The translations under genes were made by a program, and so were the position numbers. From Onthophagus taurus (lineage: Eukaryota; Arthropoda; Insecta; Coleoptera; Scarabaeidae): DNA of 64,000 bases. The stretch's first letter is position 1. The number at the start of each line of letters is the position of its first letter. Below, one piece after another: positions 32,412 through 43,212 of this stretch. The stretch lies in NCBI RefSeq assembly GCF_036711975.1, contig NW_027248940.1, positions 5,580,001-5,644,000 of the forward strand, in the 5' to 3' direction. The notes under the pieces were generated by a model. The model did no database searches. It worked only from the letters and a program-made list of their open reading frames with translations, and was not told the DNA's origin.

Positions 32412-33658
32412 TTTAGAATTTTAATTTCTACTTTTATGCTGTTTAATTGTGTTTTTTCATGAAATTTTACAATACCTAATTTTAAGGTTGCATCTATGCC
32501 TAGAATACATTCTTGATTGTCGTTCTCGCTAACATAAAATTCTGCTTCATTCAAGATTTTACCCTTGAATTTAACTGTTATATAGCATTTACCCAGAGTA
32601 TTTATTTTCTTTCCGGTATATGTTAATAGTGTATCATTTGTTTTTACAATATTATTTAAATTAAAGTTAATTATTTTTAGTTGACGTGACGTTAATACAT
32701 TTGTATTGGCTCCAGTATCTATTTTGAATTTTATTAATTTATTATTTATGTTTAAATTAATCATGCAATTATTTATTTTCTTATCATTTTTATTAATTAT
32801 ACTATTGATTTGGAAATTATTTTCATTTTCACTATTATTTATTTCATATATTTGTCTTTTCTTTGATCTACATACGTTTGCGAAGTGATTTTTAATACCA
32901 CAATGTTTACAATTTTTTCCAAATGCAGGACAATTATTTATTTTATGATTTTTACCACATTTGTTACAATTTTTTATGTACTTATCTGTTTTATTGTAGT
33001 TCCTTGGTCCTCCATATGAATTTAAATCTTCTTTCTTTCTTCGGTCTTGTTTATCTTTTTCATTTCTTTCTTGTTTTCTTACAGCATCAATCGTTGACCC
33101 TTCCATTGCCTCCGTTCGATGTTCTTGCATGTCCTTAAGTTGCTTCCTTGATGTTTCCGTTATTACACAACACTCGATGGCTTTTTCCAATGTTGGGTTA
33201 TCCACTTGCAGTAATCTTTCTCTTATTGATTCATCATTGATTCCAATTATCAACATTGTTAATGTTAATTCCGCTGTCAGTTTATCAGATCCCAACTCAC
33301 ATTGTTGTCCTTGTCCTTTAATTTGTCTGATAAATTGTTCCATTGTTAAATTTCCTTGTCGAGCAGTGAAGAATTTATACCTCTCGTAGGTCACGTTCTT
33401 TTTTGGCACAAAATATTCCTCGAATTTATTTTTTAATATGTCGATTCTGTTCTCTTCCTCTGGTTTAAAAGTGAATGTATTGTATATTTTAATACAATCA
33501 TCCCCCAACTGATGTAATAATTGAGCACATTGTACGTTTTCAGCTCTTTTATCTAGTTCTACAGCGGTTGAATAGATTTCAAACCTTTGCCGCCATAACC
33601 TCCAATTTTCACATGTATTGCCAGATAAATTCATTGTTTGGATGTTTTTCGCTTCCAT
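32390..33658 (-). CDS. LTR-element Gag and aspartic protease (422 aa)
   Basis: ATG at 33658 (MEAKNIQTMNLSG). N-terminal capsid-like region (NWRLWRQRFEIY, FEEYFVPKKNVTYERYKFF, EQFIRQIKGQGQQCELG) typical of insect gypsy Gags. Then two zinc knuckles, CNKCGKNHKINNCPAFGKNC and CKHCGIKNHFANVC. A retropepsin follows in the same frame, with catalytic IDTGANTNVL and CILGIDATLKLGI. The frame is intact. The downstream pol is in -1 register with a short overlap. Confidence 0.93.
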   Translation of the reverse strand: MEAKNIQTMNLSGNTCENWRLWRQRFEIYSTAVELDKRAENVQCAQLLHQLGDDCIKIYNTFTFKPEEENRIDILKNKFEEYFVPKKNVTYERYKFFTARQGNLTMEQFIRQIKGQGQQCELGSDKLTAELTLTMLIIGINDESIRERLLQVDNPTLEKAIECCVITETSRKQLKDMQEHRTEAMEGSTIDAVRKQERNEKDKQDRRKKEDLNSYGGPRNYNKTDKYIKNCNKCGKNHKINNCPAFGKNCKHCGIKNHFANVCRSKKRQIYEINNSENENNFQINSIINKNDKKINNCMINLNINNKLIKFKIDTGANTNVLTSRQLKIINFNLNNIVKTNDTLLTYTGKKINTLGKCYITVKFKGKILNEAEFYVSENDNQECILGIDATLKLGIVKFHEKTQLNSIKVEIKILKCQIMIC

Positions 33659-33702
33659 TTTTGTAATTAATTGTAGTTCTTACTTTCTTTATTTAATTAT
33701 GA

Positions 33703-33720
33703 CTCTTCTTGACTGCGCCA
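33703..33720 (-). promoter_or_regulatory. Primer-binding site
   Basis: Directly adjoining the 5' LTR; element-sense sequence TGGCGCAGTCAAGAAGAG, which would pair with a tRNA ending ACTGCGCCA. The first nine bases fit the PBS type of several insect gypsy elements; the tRNA identity is not settled from here. Confidence 0.7.
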
Positions 33721-33850
33721 TGTGGTATTTGTTGAATTAAAACTACAATTATACGTGATAACTTTATAACGTCTTTATTCACCAAGCTCAATCACGCGTC
33801 TCCTCACATATAACGGTCGTGTCCATGTGGTTGTCTATCCACATACTACA
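33721..33850 (-). repeat. 5' LTR
   Basis: 130 bp, base-for-base identical to 25302-25431. It starts the element in its own orientation and is followed at once by the primer-binding site. Confidence 0.95.
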
Positions 33851-34166
33851 GACAGTATACGCGTAACAAACGATATCATTTTAGGAAATCGATCTACAGA
33901 TAAATATGTATAAAATTCTGGAATTCCAACTTCCACACATTACATGGGATATCAATTAATTCCATTTGTAAATTTTCATCAACAATTTCAATATCGATAT
34001 ATAAAGGTGAAGTAAAAATACGAAATTGTACTTCGTCACGGATTTTAAAATCAGAAAATCGTCGATCGAATTCCATTTCTAACAATTTAATTTGGTGAGC
34101 ATATTCTGTAAATTTTAATTTAGGTGTTTTAAGTAATAGGTATTGACAGCTTTCAAAGTGAGACAA
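33851..34166 (-). pseudogene. hAT transposase (GTF2IRD2/ZBED-like), right of the LTR element
   Basis: Minus strand: LSHFESCQYLL, EMEFDRRFSDFK, FRIFTSPLYIDIEIVDENLQMELIDIPC, then the helical start of the dimerisation domain, which continues across GACAG at 25301. This hAT subtype differs from hAT-1 and hAT-2. N-terminal domains are absent; at about 34170 it abuts a piece of a hAT-1-like element. Confidence 0.8.
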
Positions 34167-34177
34167 GTTTTCTATTT

Positions 34178-34581
34178 CTATTTGTTAATTATACATTCTT
34201 TGAAATTTTCTTGTGTCATGGTTATTGTTATTTTCTCACTTTTAAAATATTTTGTCATTGAACATTGAAGAGAACATGATGCAGATCGTTTTAAAACATT
34301 AGGTTTATGCGATATATTTTTGTTTTCATCAATAGTTTTTGATAATGTTAAGTGATGTCGTTGTATATGACGTTTCAAATTATAAGATCTTGTTGATACA
34401 AGACACTTTTTGATTCATTGCTGGTAAATGCACTGATTTTAGTTCCACAAATAGTCTCATTATCATCAATAATGGATTTCACTTGACAAACATAATGTTT
34501 TTTATCATCTGCCAATTTGAAATACGTGTGTACTTCCGATATTAATACCCAATCTAATACAATTAATTTTAAGACAGACAT
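34178..34581 (-). pseudogene. BED-finger fragment related to hAT-1
   Basis: Two minus-strand frames: SEVHTYFKLADDKKHYVCQV, ETICGTKISAFTSNESKS, and after a shift NLKRHIQRHHLTLSKTIDENKN, RSASCSLQCSMTKYFKSEKITI and TQENFKECIIN. Closely similar to residues at the start of the hAT-1 transposase (3110-3400) and supplies the BED N terminus that hAT-1 has lost. Only about 400 bases remain. Confidence 0.8.
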
Positions 34582-35188
34582 AGACGACTTAAGTATTATT
34601 TATTCATTAATTTTTGAATTATATAAATCATCATAAATTTTCCCTTGATCTTTTCCTTATTTACGAATTATTCTTTCAAATTTAAATTTTCGCGCTTCAC
34701 GTGAAGTTGGCAACGCGACGTTACTTTTACTTTTGTACGCAGGCGTTTACGCCACGGGTGTTTTAACGGTTGTTCGTTACACGTGTTTTGATGCCGAGGT
34801 TTTTACAGTTGGTTCTTCTTTATTTTTCACCATTTCCCGGCAATTGTAAGATTTTTATTAATTATGTACTTGCTTACAGATTTATTGGTTGTTTGTTGTT
34901 GTCAAATTCACGCCCTGGTGAAGCAACAATCATTTTAGTTGCGAAATATTGGCATGAAAAAATAATTGCATTGTTTTTTTGTTGCGATCCTATCCTGGAA
35001 CAACACCTCGTCCTTAATAGTCAATTTATGCGACTAAAACTTTGAATATCTCAACAATGGTCCATTTTCTGACCTATGTTTAGGGTTTATTTGTCTATTT
35101 TCGATCAGTGAATACATTTAATAATTAAAAACACTCAAGTGTGCTGAAGAAAATTATTTTATTAGTTCTCGACTACCGGGTTTCGAAG
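34582..35188. other. Noncoding; contains a dispersed repeat end
   Basis: No gene supported. Bases 35041-35113 (TTTGAATATCTCAACAATGG onward, with TCTATTTTCGATCAG) closely match the reverse complement of 59519-59596, downstream of a mariner-type transposase fragment, so this is probably the end of a decayed copy of that element. Confidence 0.6.
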
Positions 35189-35196
35189 CTTATAAG

Positions 35197-37518
35197 TAGT
35201 GATGGACACTATCGAATAAAAACTATCGAATAATTCGATAGTTGGTAAGTATTCGAATAATTCGATTGTTGTTACCAACTATTCGAATATTCGATTAGTT
35301 ATGAACACTATAGAATAATGCGATTGTTGTCAAGTATTCGAATACATTGATGTTATAGAATTTATTCGAATGTTTGAATAACTATCATAATATTCGTTGA
35401 TTTCTGAAACAGATTATTAAGCAAACGAATAAATAAAATGAAAATATAATTATTTTCATTTTAGTCGAATGCAAGTTATTCATTCAGCTGTTCTAGAAGA
35501 ATCGCTGATCATACAATGAACAGTCGTTTGATAGTTGACTGAGACTCAAAGTAATGAGTTGAATCAAGTGAGGGAAACTATGGACAGTATGGACATAATA
35601 AGGATTTTGGCGTGCATTATAATTCAGTAATAATTAATTTTATAAATAGTACACGTTAAATAATTTATTTATAAAACAAATACACTATTCTAGTAAAAAT
35701 GTATATTACAATGTACAAATTTATATTACTATTTAAAAAAATAATTCATCAAAGTGTGACCAAATGTTTTCTTTATCATCAGTATTGTCAGTTGTAGTTT
35801 CTATGGTCTGTTTTTCAATTGTCTCACCTTTATTTTGTAAAATAGGATATTTCTTCAATAATTAATTTTTGAACTATGTCACCATTTTCTGCAACACTAA
35901 AAGCTGCTTTTTTAAATCTAGGATCTAAAAACGTTGCTTTTGAGCAAAGTAAATTTGTTTCTAAGATCCCAAGTCGTGTTCTAACATTATCTTGTAAAAC
36001 AAGTTTTAAAGATTCTGCACTGGTCGTTTTAGGAATGCGGCTTTTTAGCGAATGCTATAGACATCTTATAAGAGGAATAATTAAAGACATTGTTATATAT
36101 TTTTCGCCTGATAATTCAATAGCTATTTTTTCAGATGGCTTCCAAATGGATACCACATCTATCAGCAGATCCCATTCTGTTGCTGTAATAAATTCTGGAG
36201 CTTTTGGTAGCGATGCAATGGCGGCTGATAATGGGCCTTTAATATCGCTAATAGTCTTTCTGCCATAATTAAAGTAGAGTTCCATCTAGTAGATACATCT
36301 TGTTTTACTTTTAATTCAGGGTATAACATTTGTTTTTGCATGCTTTTTAATTTTTCACATGCCACTGTGCTGTTATTAAAATGAGCTACCAATGCTCTAC
36401 ATTTTTTTATTAATCGCATTACTGGTTCGGTTGATTTTGGAGCATCTGTAACATAAATTTAAAGTATGTGCAATACATGGATGGTGTTCTTTTTGAAGCT
36501 GCCCAATTATGGCATTTTTATATTAGCACCGTTGTCACTAACAATGCTAATTATTTTATAGTCAATTTCCCAAACATTAAAAATTTCTGATAAAGCAGAC
36601 GCAATGTTTACACCAGTATGGGCTTCCGGTATTTCTTTAGTTGCCAAAACAGCATTATGTATAAAGTCATCGTAAAAAAAGTGACTAATTACTGTCAAAT
36701 ACGCTTTATTGCTGTCCGAAGTCCATATATCAGTAGTTACAGCGACATGATCAACTTTTACTAACAATATTTTTACTTTTTCGCAAATTTGATTATATGT
36801 GTTAGGTAATATTTTCGACGATAACAATTTTCTAGTTGGTGGTTTGTATAGTAGCTGTAACTTTTTAGAATATTCCAAAAACCCAGGATTTTCTACAATT
36901 GATAAAGGCTGGTAATCAATTACTATCATTTTAATTAAACTTTGATCTATTTGATCATTTTCAATTTCCGACAACACACAGTTTCATTTGTCGACTTCGT
37001 TTTTTGCAATTAATGGAGTCTATTGTAGATGTGGATTTACTGCTTTGTTCTTGAAGTTGAGACTGCATTAATGTGGATGGTAGTTGCTGATCTTGAGTTG
37101 ATGTTGACGAATTACAATCCAAGGTTTCGGTAATTCCCCGATTTTTGTCTATTAAAAGTCAAGCAGTGGGGAGAGCACTTGTTATGCCGGGTTTCTACAG
37201 AGGATATAACTAAATTAAATTTAAGAATTTAACTTTAAAAGTTAAGCGTATTGAAACTTCATATATTGTGTATGCAAAGCTGTTAAGATATAACAGTTTC
37301 ATTAGATTTAACTTTTAAAACTAAATTTTAAAATTTTAAATTTGCAGCTAAATTCTGTATAAACCCGGTATACCTAACCTATATTGCGCATTATTGGATA
37401 TCCTCAATCCTCACCGAATTCGAATGAATGAATTTATTCGAATAAATCATTCGATAGTTCGAATCATTCATTTACTATTTATTCGATAGTCAGATTTATT
37501 CGATAGTGCCCATCACTA
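35197..37518 (-). mobile_element. Complete hAT transposon 2 with palindromic 8-bp TSD
   Basis: Terminal repeats TAGTGATGGACACTATCG at 35197 and the complement (one mismatch) ending at 37518. Flanks 35189-35196 and 37519-37526 are both CTTATAAG. Subterminal regions are filled with iterated ATTCGAATA/TATCGAAT motifs. Length 2322 bp. One decayed minus-strand transposase. Confidence 0.97.
35830..36977 (-). pseudogene. hAT-2 transposase
   Basis: Ac/Hermes-type transposase remnants: LIKMIVIDYQPLSIVENPGF, VAVTTDIWTSDSNKAYLTV (first catalytic Asp region), IVSDNGANI, then after a gap AHFNNSTVACEKL, QDVSTRWNSTLIMAERLL, and in further frames SKATFLDPRFKKAAF and VAENGDIV. At least three frame changes and a missing C-terminal dimerisation domain mark it as dead. 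BED region near 36980-37140 is unclear. Confidence 0.88.
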
Positions 37519-37632
37519 CTTATAAGCTTCGTCTTCAGGTCGTGCGCTACAAAAGATATAAACAAGACAATTAATATCAACGGAACCGTAAAATAATATA
37601 TAAAAAAATACAATACATGATTGTGGTGTATA

Positions 37633-40059
37633 CAGTAGTCCCTCGATTTACGCGTGGGTTACGTTCCGTGAACATCCTGCGTAAATCGAAATCGCGTAAA
37701 TTGAAGCATTGAATTATATGTAATTAGGGGGGTTTGGTTCTAACGACTAAGAAATTATCGACTTTTAAAGTATGTACATACTTTTATTATAAATAAACAT
37801 TATATTATATTAAAAAAAATAAACAATACAAAACAAATAATATTTATACATATTACAGTTAAAAAAAGGAACTGATATTTTTGTCTGATAGAGAACTAAT
37901 AAAAAAAATCTTATTATTTCTTTGATAAAAAGTGTGTGATTTTGGATTGCTTTGTTTCATTTTGAAGCCTCTGCTATAAACTTTTATAAGGTGCCAAGGC
38001 ATTAAGTATCTCACGTTGTGCCTTTAAGCTACGCGGAGTAAGATCGTTTTCTATCAAAAAATCTGTTAATTCTTCTCCCATCTTTAAACATTGATTAACA
38101 GTTTTGAGACTTAACTCAGCTGGGAGTGTGTTTTCCTTATTATCGTCACTATCACTGGATTCTTGATTATTGTTAGCTACTAAATCTCCTAGCTCTTCTT
38201 CTGTTAGTTCAGAATTATGAGATTCGAGTAGCTCTTCAATATCTGACAACTGGAGGTCACTAAATCCAACTCCCGGTAACAACCAGCCTAATGTTACTAT
38301 AGCCTGGATGTCATTAGCATGTAAATTGACATCGTTGTCATTGCCCTTCTCCGATGTGACAACAATTGGCCAGATTTTTCTCCAGCAACCATTCAATGTA
38401 GATTTTTTCAATTCACGACGGGACTCTTCGACGTTGTCTATGCAATTACCAATGTTGTAATTTTTCCAACATTGTGTTAAAGTTAGCTTCGAGTCACTTT
38501 CCAAACTATCTAATAACTTCTTAAAAGTTATTCTGGTATAATACGCTTTAAATGCAGCTATAATACCTTGATCTAAAGGCTGAATAAGGGAGGTTGTATT
38601 AGGAGGCAAAAACTCAATCTTGACATTTTCATTTAAGCTTTGTAGTCGGTTAGCAGGGTGACCGGGAGCATTATCTATCAACAACAAAACTTTAAATGAA
38701 ATATTGTTTTTTAAATAATTAATAAATTAATAAATAAATCTCTACTTCTGGTATAAAACAATTTTGTAACCAATCTACAAAAATGTCTCCAGTGACCCAA
38801 GCACGACTATTCGACCTCCAAAATACAGGTAATTTTCATTTATTTTTATTTTTTAATGTTCTAGGATTTAATGATTTATAAACCAATAACGGTTTGGTAA
38901 TAAAATCTCCAGATGCATTTGAACAAAGCAGCAGAGTAACACGATCTTTAGCCATCTTAAAGCCAGGGGCGGTTTTTTCATTTTTTGATATGAATGTTCT
39001 TGAAGGCATTTTTTTCCAAAAGAGACCAGTCTCATCAGCATTGAATACTTGTTGTGGGAGATAACAACCATCTCCAATTATCCTCATTAGACGGTCTGGA
39101 TATAGTTTTGCTGCTTCGTGATCGGCTGAAGCAGACTCTCCCATCAATTTCAAACTATGAAGGCTGTGCCGATTTTTAAATTTGTCGAACCATCCCTTAC
39201 TTGCAACAAATGGTTTCAGTTCACTATTTGACGAAGAGGATTCATTTTTCAGAAAATTATCGTATAGTTTTGTAGCTTTGTCTCCAATTATAACAGAGCT
39301 TAGAGCTACTCTTTTTTGAGTTTGATCCTCAATCCACAAACCTAACGCGTTTTCCACCTTTTCGATAGGTCCTTTTCTGGAGTACGTAACAAATTTTGAA
39401 GATTCACGGACTGAGGATTCGATACTTTTTCGAATATTTTCTTTATTTTGGCGAATAGTTCGTATAGAAGATTCGTTAACGCTATTTTTTCTGGCCACTT
39501 CTGCTACAGTCATTTTTTTGTCTAAATCATCTAATATTGCACATTTTTGTAACAGTGTAACACTTTCCTACATCGTTTAGAATCTGCCATATTAGTTGCC
39601 TAAAATTATAAAATTATTTACAAAAAATTGAATGCAAAATGAACAACACTCAAAACTAAGGAAAAAAGGAATTTATAGGATCATAATCCAAATATATAAT
39701 CTAAATACATTTCTACTTAAAAAATATTTAAAAAATATTTATACAAATCATGTCTTACCATTTATTATAAAAAAATTGTCGAAACACAAACGACACCTCT
39801 TTGTTTCAAAACACAAGATTAATTGGAACATATACGCTGTAACACTGCAAGAATTGCACGATAGTTTCAAACGACGCCAACGAGTCGCGCGCCCTTACGT
39901 CGAGCGCCTATGCGTCGCGACGCCACGTGTAAAATTTCTGGTGAAGCAACCGCGTAAAAGTGAATCGACCACCGCGTAAATTAAGCTTTGGTGTCCGATT
40001 CTTAACCGCGTTAAAGCGAATCCGCGTATAAAAATACCGCGTAAAATGAGGGACTACTG
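37633..40059 (-). mobile_element. Tigger (pogo-group) DNA transposon with TA target
   Basis: Terminal inverted repeats CAGTAGTCCCTC...CGCG at 37633 and the complement ending at 40059, with TA on both sides (37631-37632, 40060-40061). Internal copies of the GCGTAAA motif lie within the first and last 100 bases. Length 2427 bp; single minus-strand transposase. Confidence 0.96.
37974..39590 (-). pseudogene. Tigger transposase (CENP-B-like HTH plus DDE)
   Basis: Start near ATG at 39590 (MADSKR), one-base shift before DDLDKKMTVAEVARKNSVNESSIRTI (first HTH), then the CENPB-type HTH (FVASKGWFDKFKNRHSL). DDE_1 core: Asp in VFNADETGLFWK, Asp in LLIDNAPGHP, Asp in IQPLDQGIIAAFK. A TGA at 38836-38838 lies just before LPVFWRSNSRAWVTGD, and a disruption at about 38710-38730 precedes the second Asp. 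The acidic C terminus ends PRSLKAQREILNALAPYKSL. All three catalytic residues are kept; a mildly decayed copy. Confidence 0.92.
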
Positions 40060-40061
40060 TA

Positions 40062-41613
40062 TTCCACAATATAAATGAGATAATATATTTTAATAATATT
40101 AATATTTTAATAAAATGAACCGTACACTTTCGTTCGATGAAATTTAATATAATAATTTGAATGACTTGAATATAATAATTGATTTTGTTTAGCAACACGA
40201 TCTTGTCCTGTGCACAGCATGCTACAGCCACTTCCCCTCCTATAAAGATGAATAAAAAGAGGAATATGGTGTCAAAAAAATCCATATTTAAAAATTAATT
40301 TTTTTAAATTTTTTGTGGTTAGAAATATTTACCTCGCTGTGGTGACATGTTAAGCGTTAATTTGCTGATGCTGTTAATGCTATTGAATTCGAGGTGGGAT
40401 TTACTCACATATAATAAATAAAATAATCAGTATTTTTGAAAATTGATTTTGTATTCGTAAAATGAAAAATTGACTTCCTTTGGCTGAAGTCTATTGAATA
40501 ATAATAATAAATGAATTTATACATAGTAACGTAAAAAAGAATAATCGATTTCTTGATTTTTGAAAAAGTAATTCAAATCAATATGGCACGGAATATGTGC
40601 AACGCCACAATGATATAAAAAATGAAACAACGAAATTACAATGAAAACGAGCGAAAAAACATAAAAATGAGCTTTTTCTTGTTGTTAAAAATATACTACA
40701 AATAATTACCGTCAAAAATTCAGCCAACGTTAGGTTATTCATGTAAAAGAAAGAAAAACGGACAACATCGGATGTCATTCCTTTGAAGTTATGTTCAACA
40801 TGTGTTTCTTCAAAATTAAAAAGCGATCTGCGGAATCTACAAAACGAGTAACTCTTGAAAACGGAAACAAATCTTTACAGCGTGAAGTGCAAAATTAGTC
40901 GTCGAAAAACAGTTAAGGAACAATAACAACAACCTTTTCCACGGAATGACATCAAATGGATGAACGTGTTGTTCGCAGTGGGACAGGAAGGTTTTTAGGT
41001 TTTATATCACACACTTTGACCGTTCGTACTTGATAGCGGTTTTATTATTACAACTAACATCTACTTCTAATGAGGAGAATAAACGTGACTATATGAGTCG
41101 GTGAGAATGAAAGTGGCATAAGTCATATTTGACAAATTGAAGAAATTTAATTGTATGTTAAATTTATTATTGAAAAATCAAATAAAAAAAGATCGCAATA
41201 CTAAAAACTGATTGCTGTTTGAAATTAAATGATTAACCCGATTTATAAACATTATATTCTGCATCTTTTGTATATACTATAAGAAGTAGGGGTTAAGTGA
41301 CTTATGCCACTTTCATCCTAAATACGTGCAAGGTAATATGATAATTTCTGGACTTACATCGAAAAAAAGTTGTTATTATTTTGTACATTTTCAAGGCTCT
41401 TATTACTTGAATCAATTTCAATTAAATAACATTTCCCATTTTACTTCACATTTTTAATGTATTTAACACAAATATAAAACAAAATTAAAATTAAAGCCTA
41501 AGGAACAATGAAATGTGCAACTAAAGAACAAACAAAATATTAAAAATCTCAACATTCTAATACAAATGCGTCCTATATTATTCAATTTTCGAAAATTTTT
41601 CAAAAGGTGTCCA
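40062..41613. other. Noncoding stretch with an inverted-repeat pair
   Basis: No supported gene. Perfect 19-bp inverted arms at 41107-41125 and 41298-41316 (ATGAAAGTGGCATAAGTCA) enclose 172 bases, a MITE-like arrangement of about 210 bp. The motif resembles element E's terminal GTGACTAAGTCCA, so it may be the solo ends of a GGQN-family element. Confidence 0.6.
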
Positions 41614-43209
41614 CTACTGGCTTATAACCTGCAGTTCGTCATCACCTTCCTCTTTATTATTAAGTTCATCACTTTCCTCTGCATGGAAAGATAGAGGTCC
41701 CATATCGCCTTCTATAGCATTGGATGTACATAGATTTAAAAAAAAATTGTGATGCACCGGAGGAATAAACGGCAACAAAGCCATCATATCCTGTTTTTTA
41801 AACTCCCCTATAGGTCCTATGTTAGTATAAAGTTTAACGTACGGTACGTTCTTTAAAGAAATAGGCCTTCCCTTTATGGCCAGTTGGCTTTATGTTTAGG
41901 ACATCAAACTCTATCATGTCCTCTAATGTTTCCTTATACATTATTTTATAAGGACTCCCTTTCTGTTTTCTAATCCACTGGATTTTCAACCAGTTTATAC
42001 GTTTATTTTCAATATTGATTTTTCTGTTACTAACATTCCTCTTTAAATTTTCAGTAGAAAAAAATCATTTTTATTCATTGTACTTATTATAATTTTTTTT
42101 TTATTTCTACAATTTGTCATAATTTCATACCAGTTTTCTGGAATGTAGATGACTTTTCCTTTTGCTGCAAGTTCTACACTGCCAAAATCAGAATCATTAG
42201 GCAAAAACGAATGGCCCGGTACCAAAAACTTCTGGTCTATGACCTCGATGTTAGTTTCATTACTTTGAATAAATCTCATTAATGCCAAACACATATTAAT
42301 GTTTCGATTTTGTCCTCCGCATGTATCGCTGTAAACAGTGACTTTCTTTTTATTGTTAGCATAAACTTTTAAGTGCTTTAATAGGCATGACGATATTTCT
42401 TGTGAGCCTCTTCCGGCAACTGTCTCATTCCATACGTAGAAAAACCCGGAATCCTTTGCAAAATTATGAACCCCAAAATTGTAGCAGTAAAGATTTCTTT
42501 TGTAATAAGCATCAGAAACCGTTAAAACTGGGAATGGTAAAGATTTTTGCAAATCTATACTACAAGCATAACATTCTTGATTGATTTTAACAATTTCAGC
42601 GTCATCTTTCATACAACTTCTAGCTAACTCAGCTTTCTTCAAATGAAATTCATGATCTCTATCGAGTACCGTCTTATCTTCTTGATTCAAATTTGGGTTA
42701 GATATTTTAATTTTGTAAATATCACACCTTTTACATGTATCCTTTTTCGGGTTATAGAAGTGTAAGTTGAATTTCGTATTGAAGATATACCGATAAAAAT
42801 GTTCCTTGACTGGCTGCCTCTGGTTTTCATAGCATTTTTCGGCGTACAGCGCATACATTTTTCGCAGGCTCAATGATTGGCATAAATATTTTTTGTTTGG
42901 GTTGTGTTTCCTTGTGTAATGACTCTCGTATGAAGGAAATGACTGGATATGCTGCATAACGTAAGTTTTATCGTCTTCTGATATTTTCCGTTTAGGACAG
43001 CCTTTTAAGCCTCTTAGGTCATCTCCTGGAGTCTGACCATCGAGTGTTTTTCTTAAAGCTCGGGAAACTCTTCCCTCAGACACGTTAAACGTGCCAAGAA
43101 AATATTTCTTGCAAACCACAACTGATGAATTATTGTTTGGTTTTAAATTATATTGAAATGAAGCACTCCTCATAATGGCTCTTTCCTTTCTCGGCCTTCC
43201 TTGCTTCAC
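41614..43209 (-). pseudogene. GGQN-family putative DDE transposase (element F)
   Basis: Best copy of the family core. Minus strand: GRPRKERAIMRSASF, VCKKYFLGTFNVSEGRVSRAL, HIQSFPSYESHYTR, KKDTCKRC, then SIDLQKSLPFPVL (Asp 1), VTVYSDTCGGQNRN (Asp 2, 75 residues on) and GHSFLPNDSDFGSVE (Glu, 50 residues after Asp 2). The main frame is open from 43209 to 42043; shifts below 42043 lead to the C-terminal block LLPFIPPVHHNFF and an acidic end finishing near 41614. The N-terminal Cys region is missing: at about 43205-43213 the gene abuts the truncated end of a copia element. No start codon remains. Confidence 0.8.
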
Positions 43210-43212
43210 TGA

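Larger units (their letters stand above)
25302..33850 (-). mobile_element. Ty3/gypsy-type LTR retrotransposon with TSD GACAG, itself interrupted by a LINE
   Basis: Identical 130-bp LTRs at 25302-25431 and 33721-33850 (element orientation TGTAGTATG...CCACA). The 5-bp duplication GACAG is at 25297-25301 and 33851-33855. Gag/protease, RT, RNase H and integrase follow in order on the minus strand. Removing the LINE and its duplicated 5 bases leaves about 4.1 kb. The insertion splits a hAT gene that reads across GACAG. Identical LTRs suggest a young insertion, but 130 bases give little dating power. Confidence 0.97.

Noticed and set aside
39908..40285. Minus-strand frame starting MDFFDTIFLFLFIFIGGEVAVACC, resembling a signal peptide exon
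   Set aside because: No clear splice donor, no downstream exon, and the rest of the frame runs antisense into the Tigger end; hydrophobic T-rich sequence gives such frames by chance.
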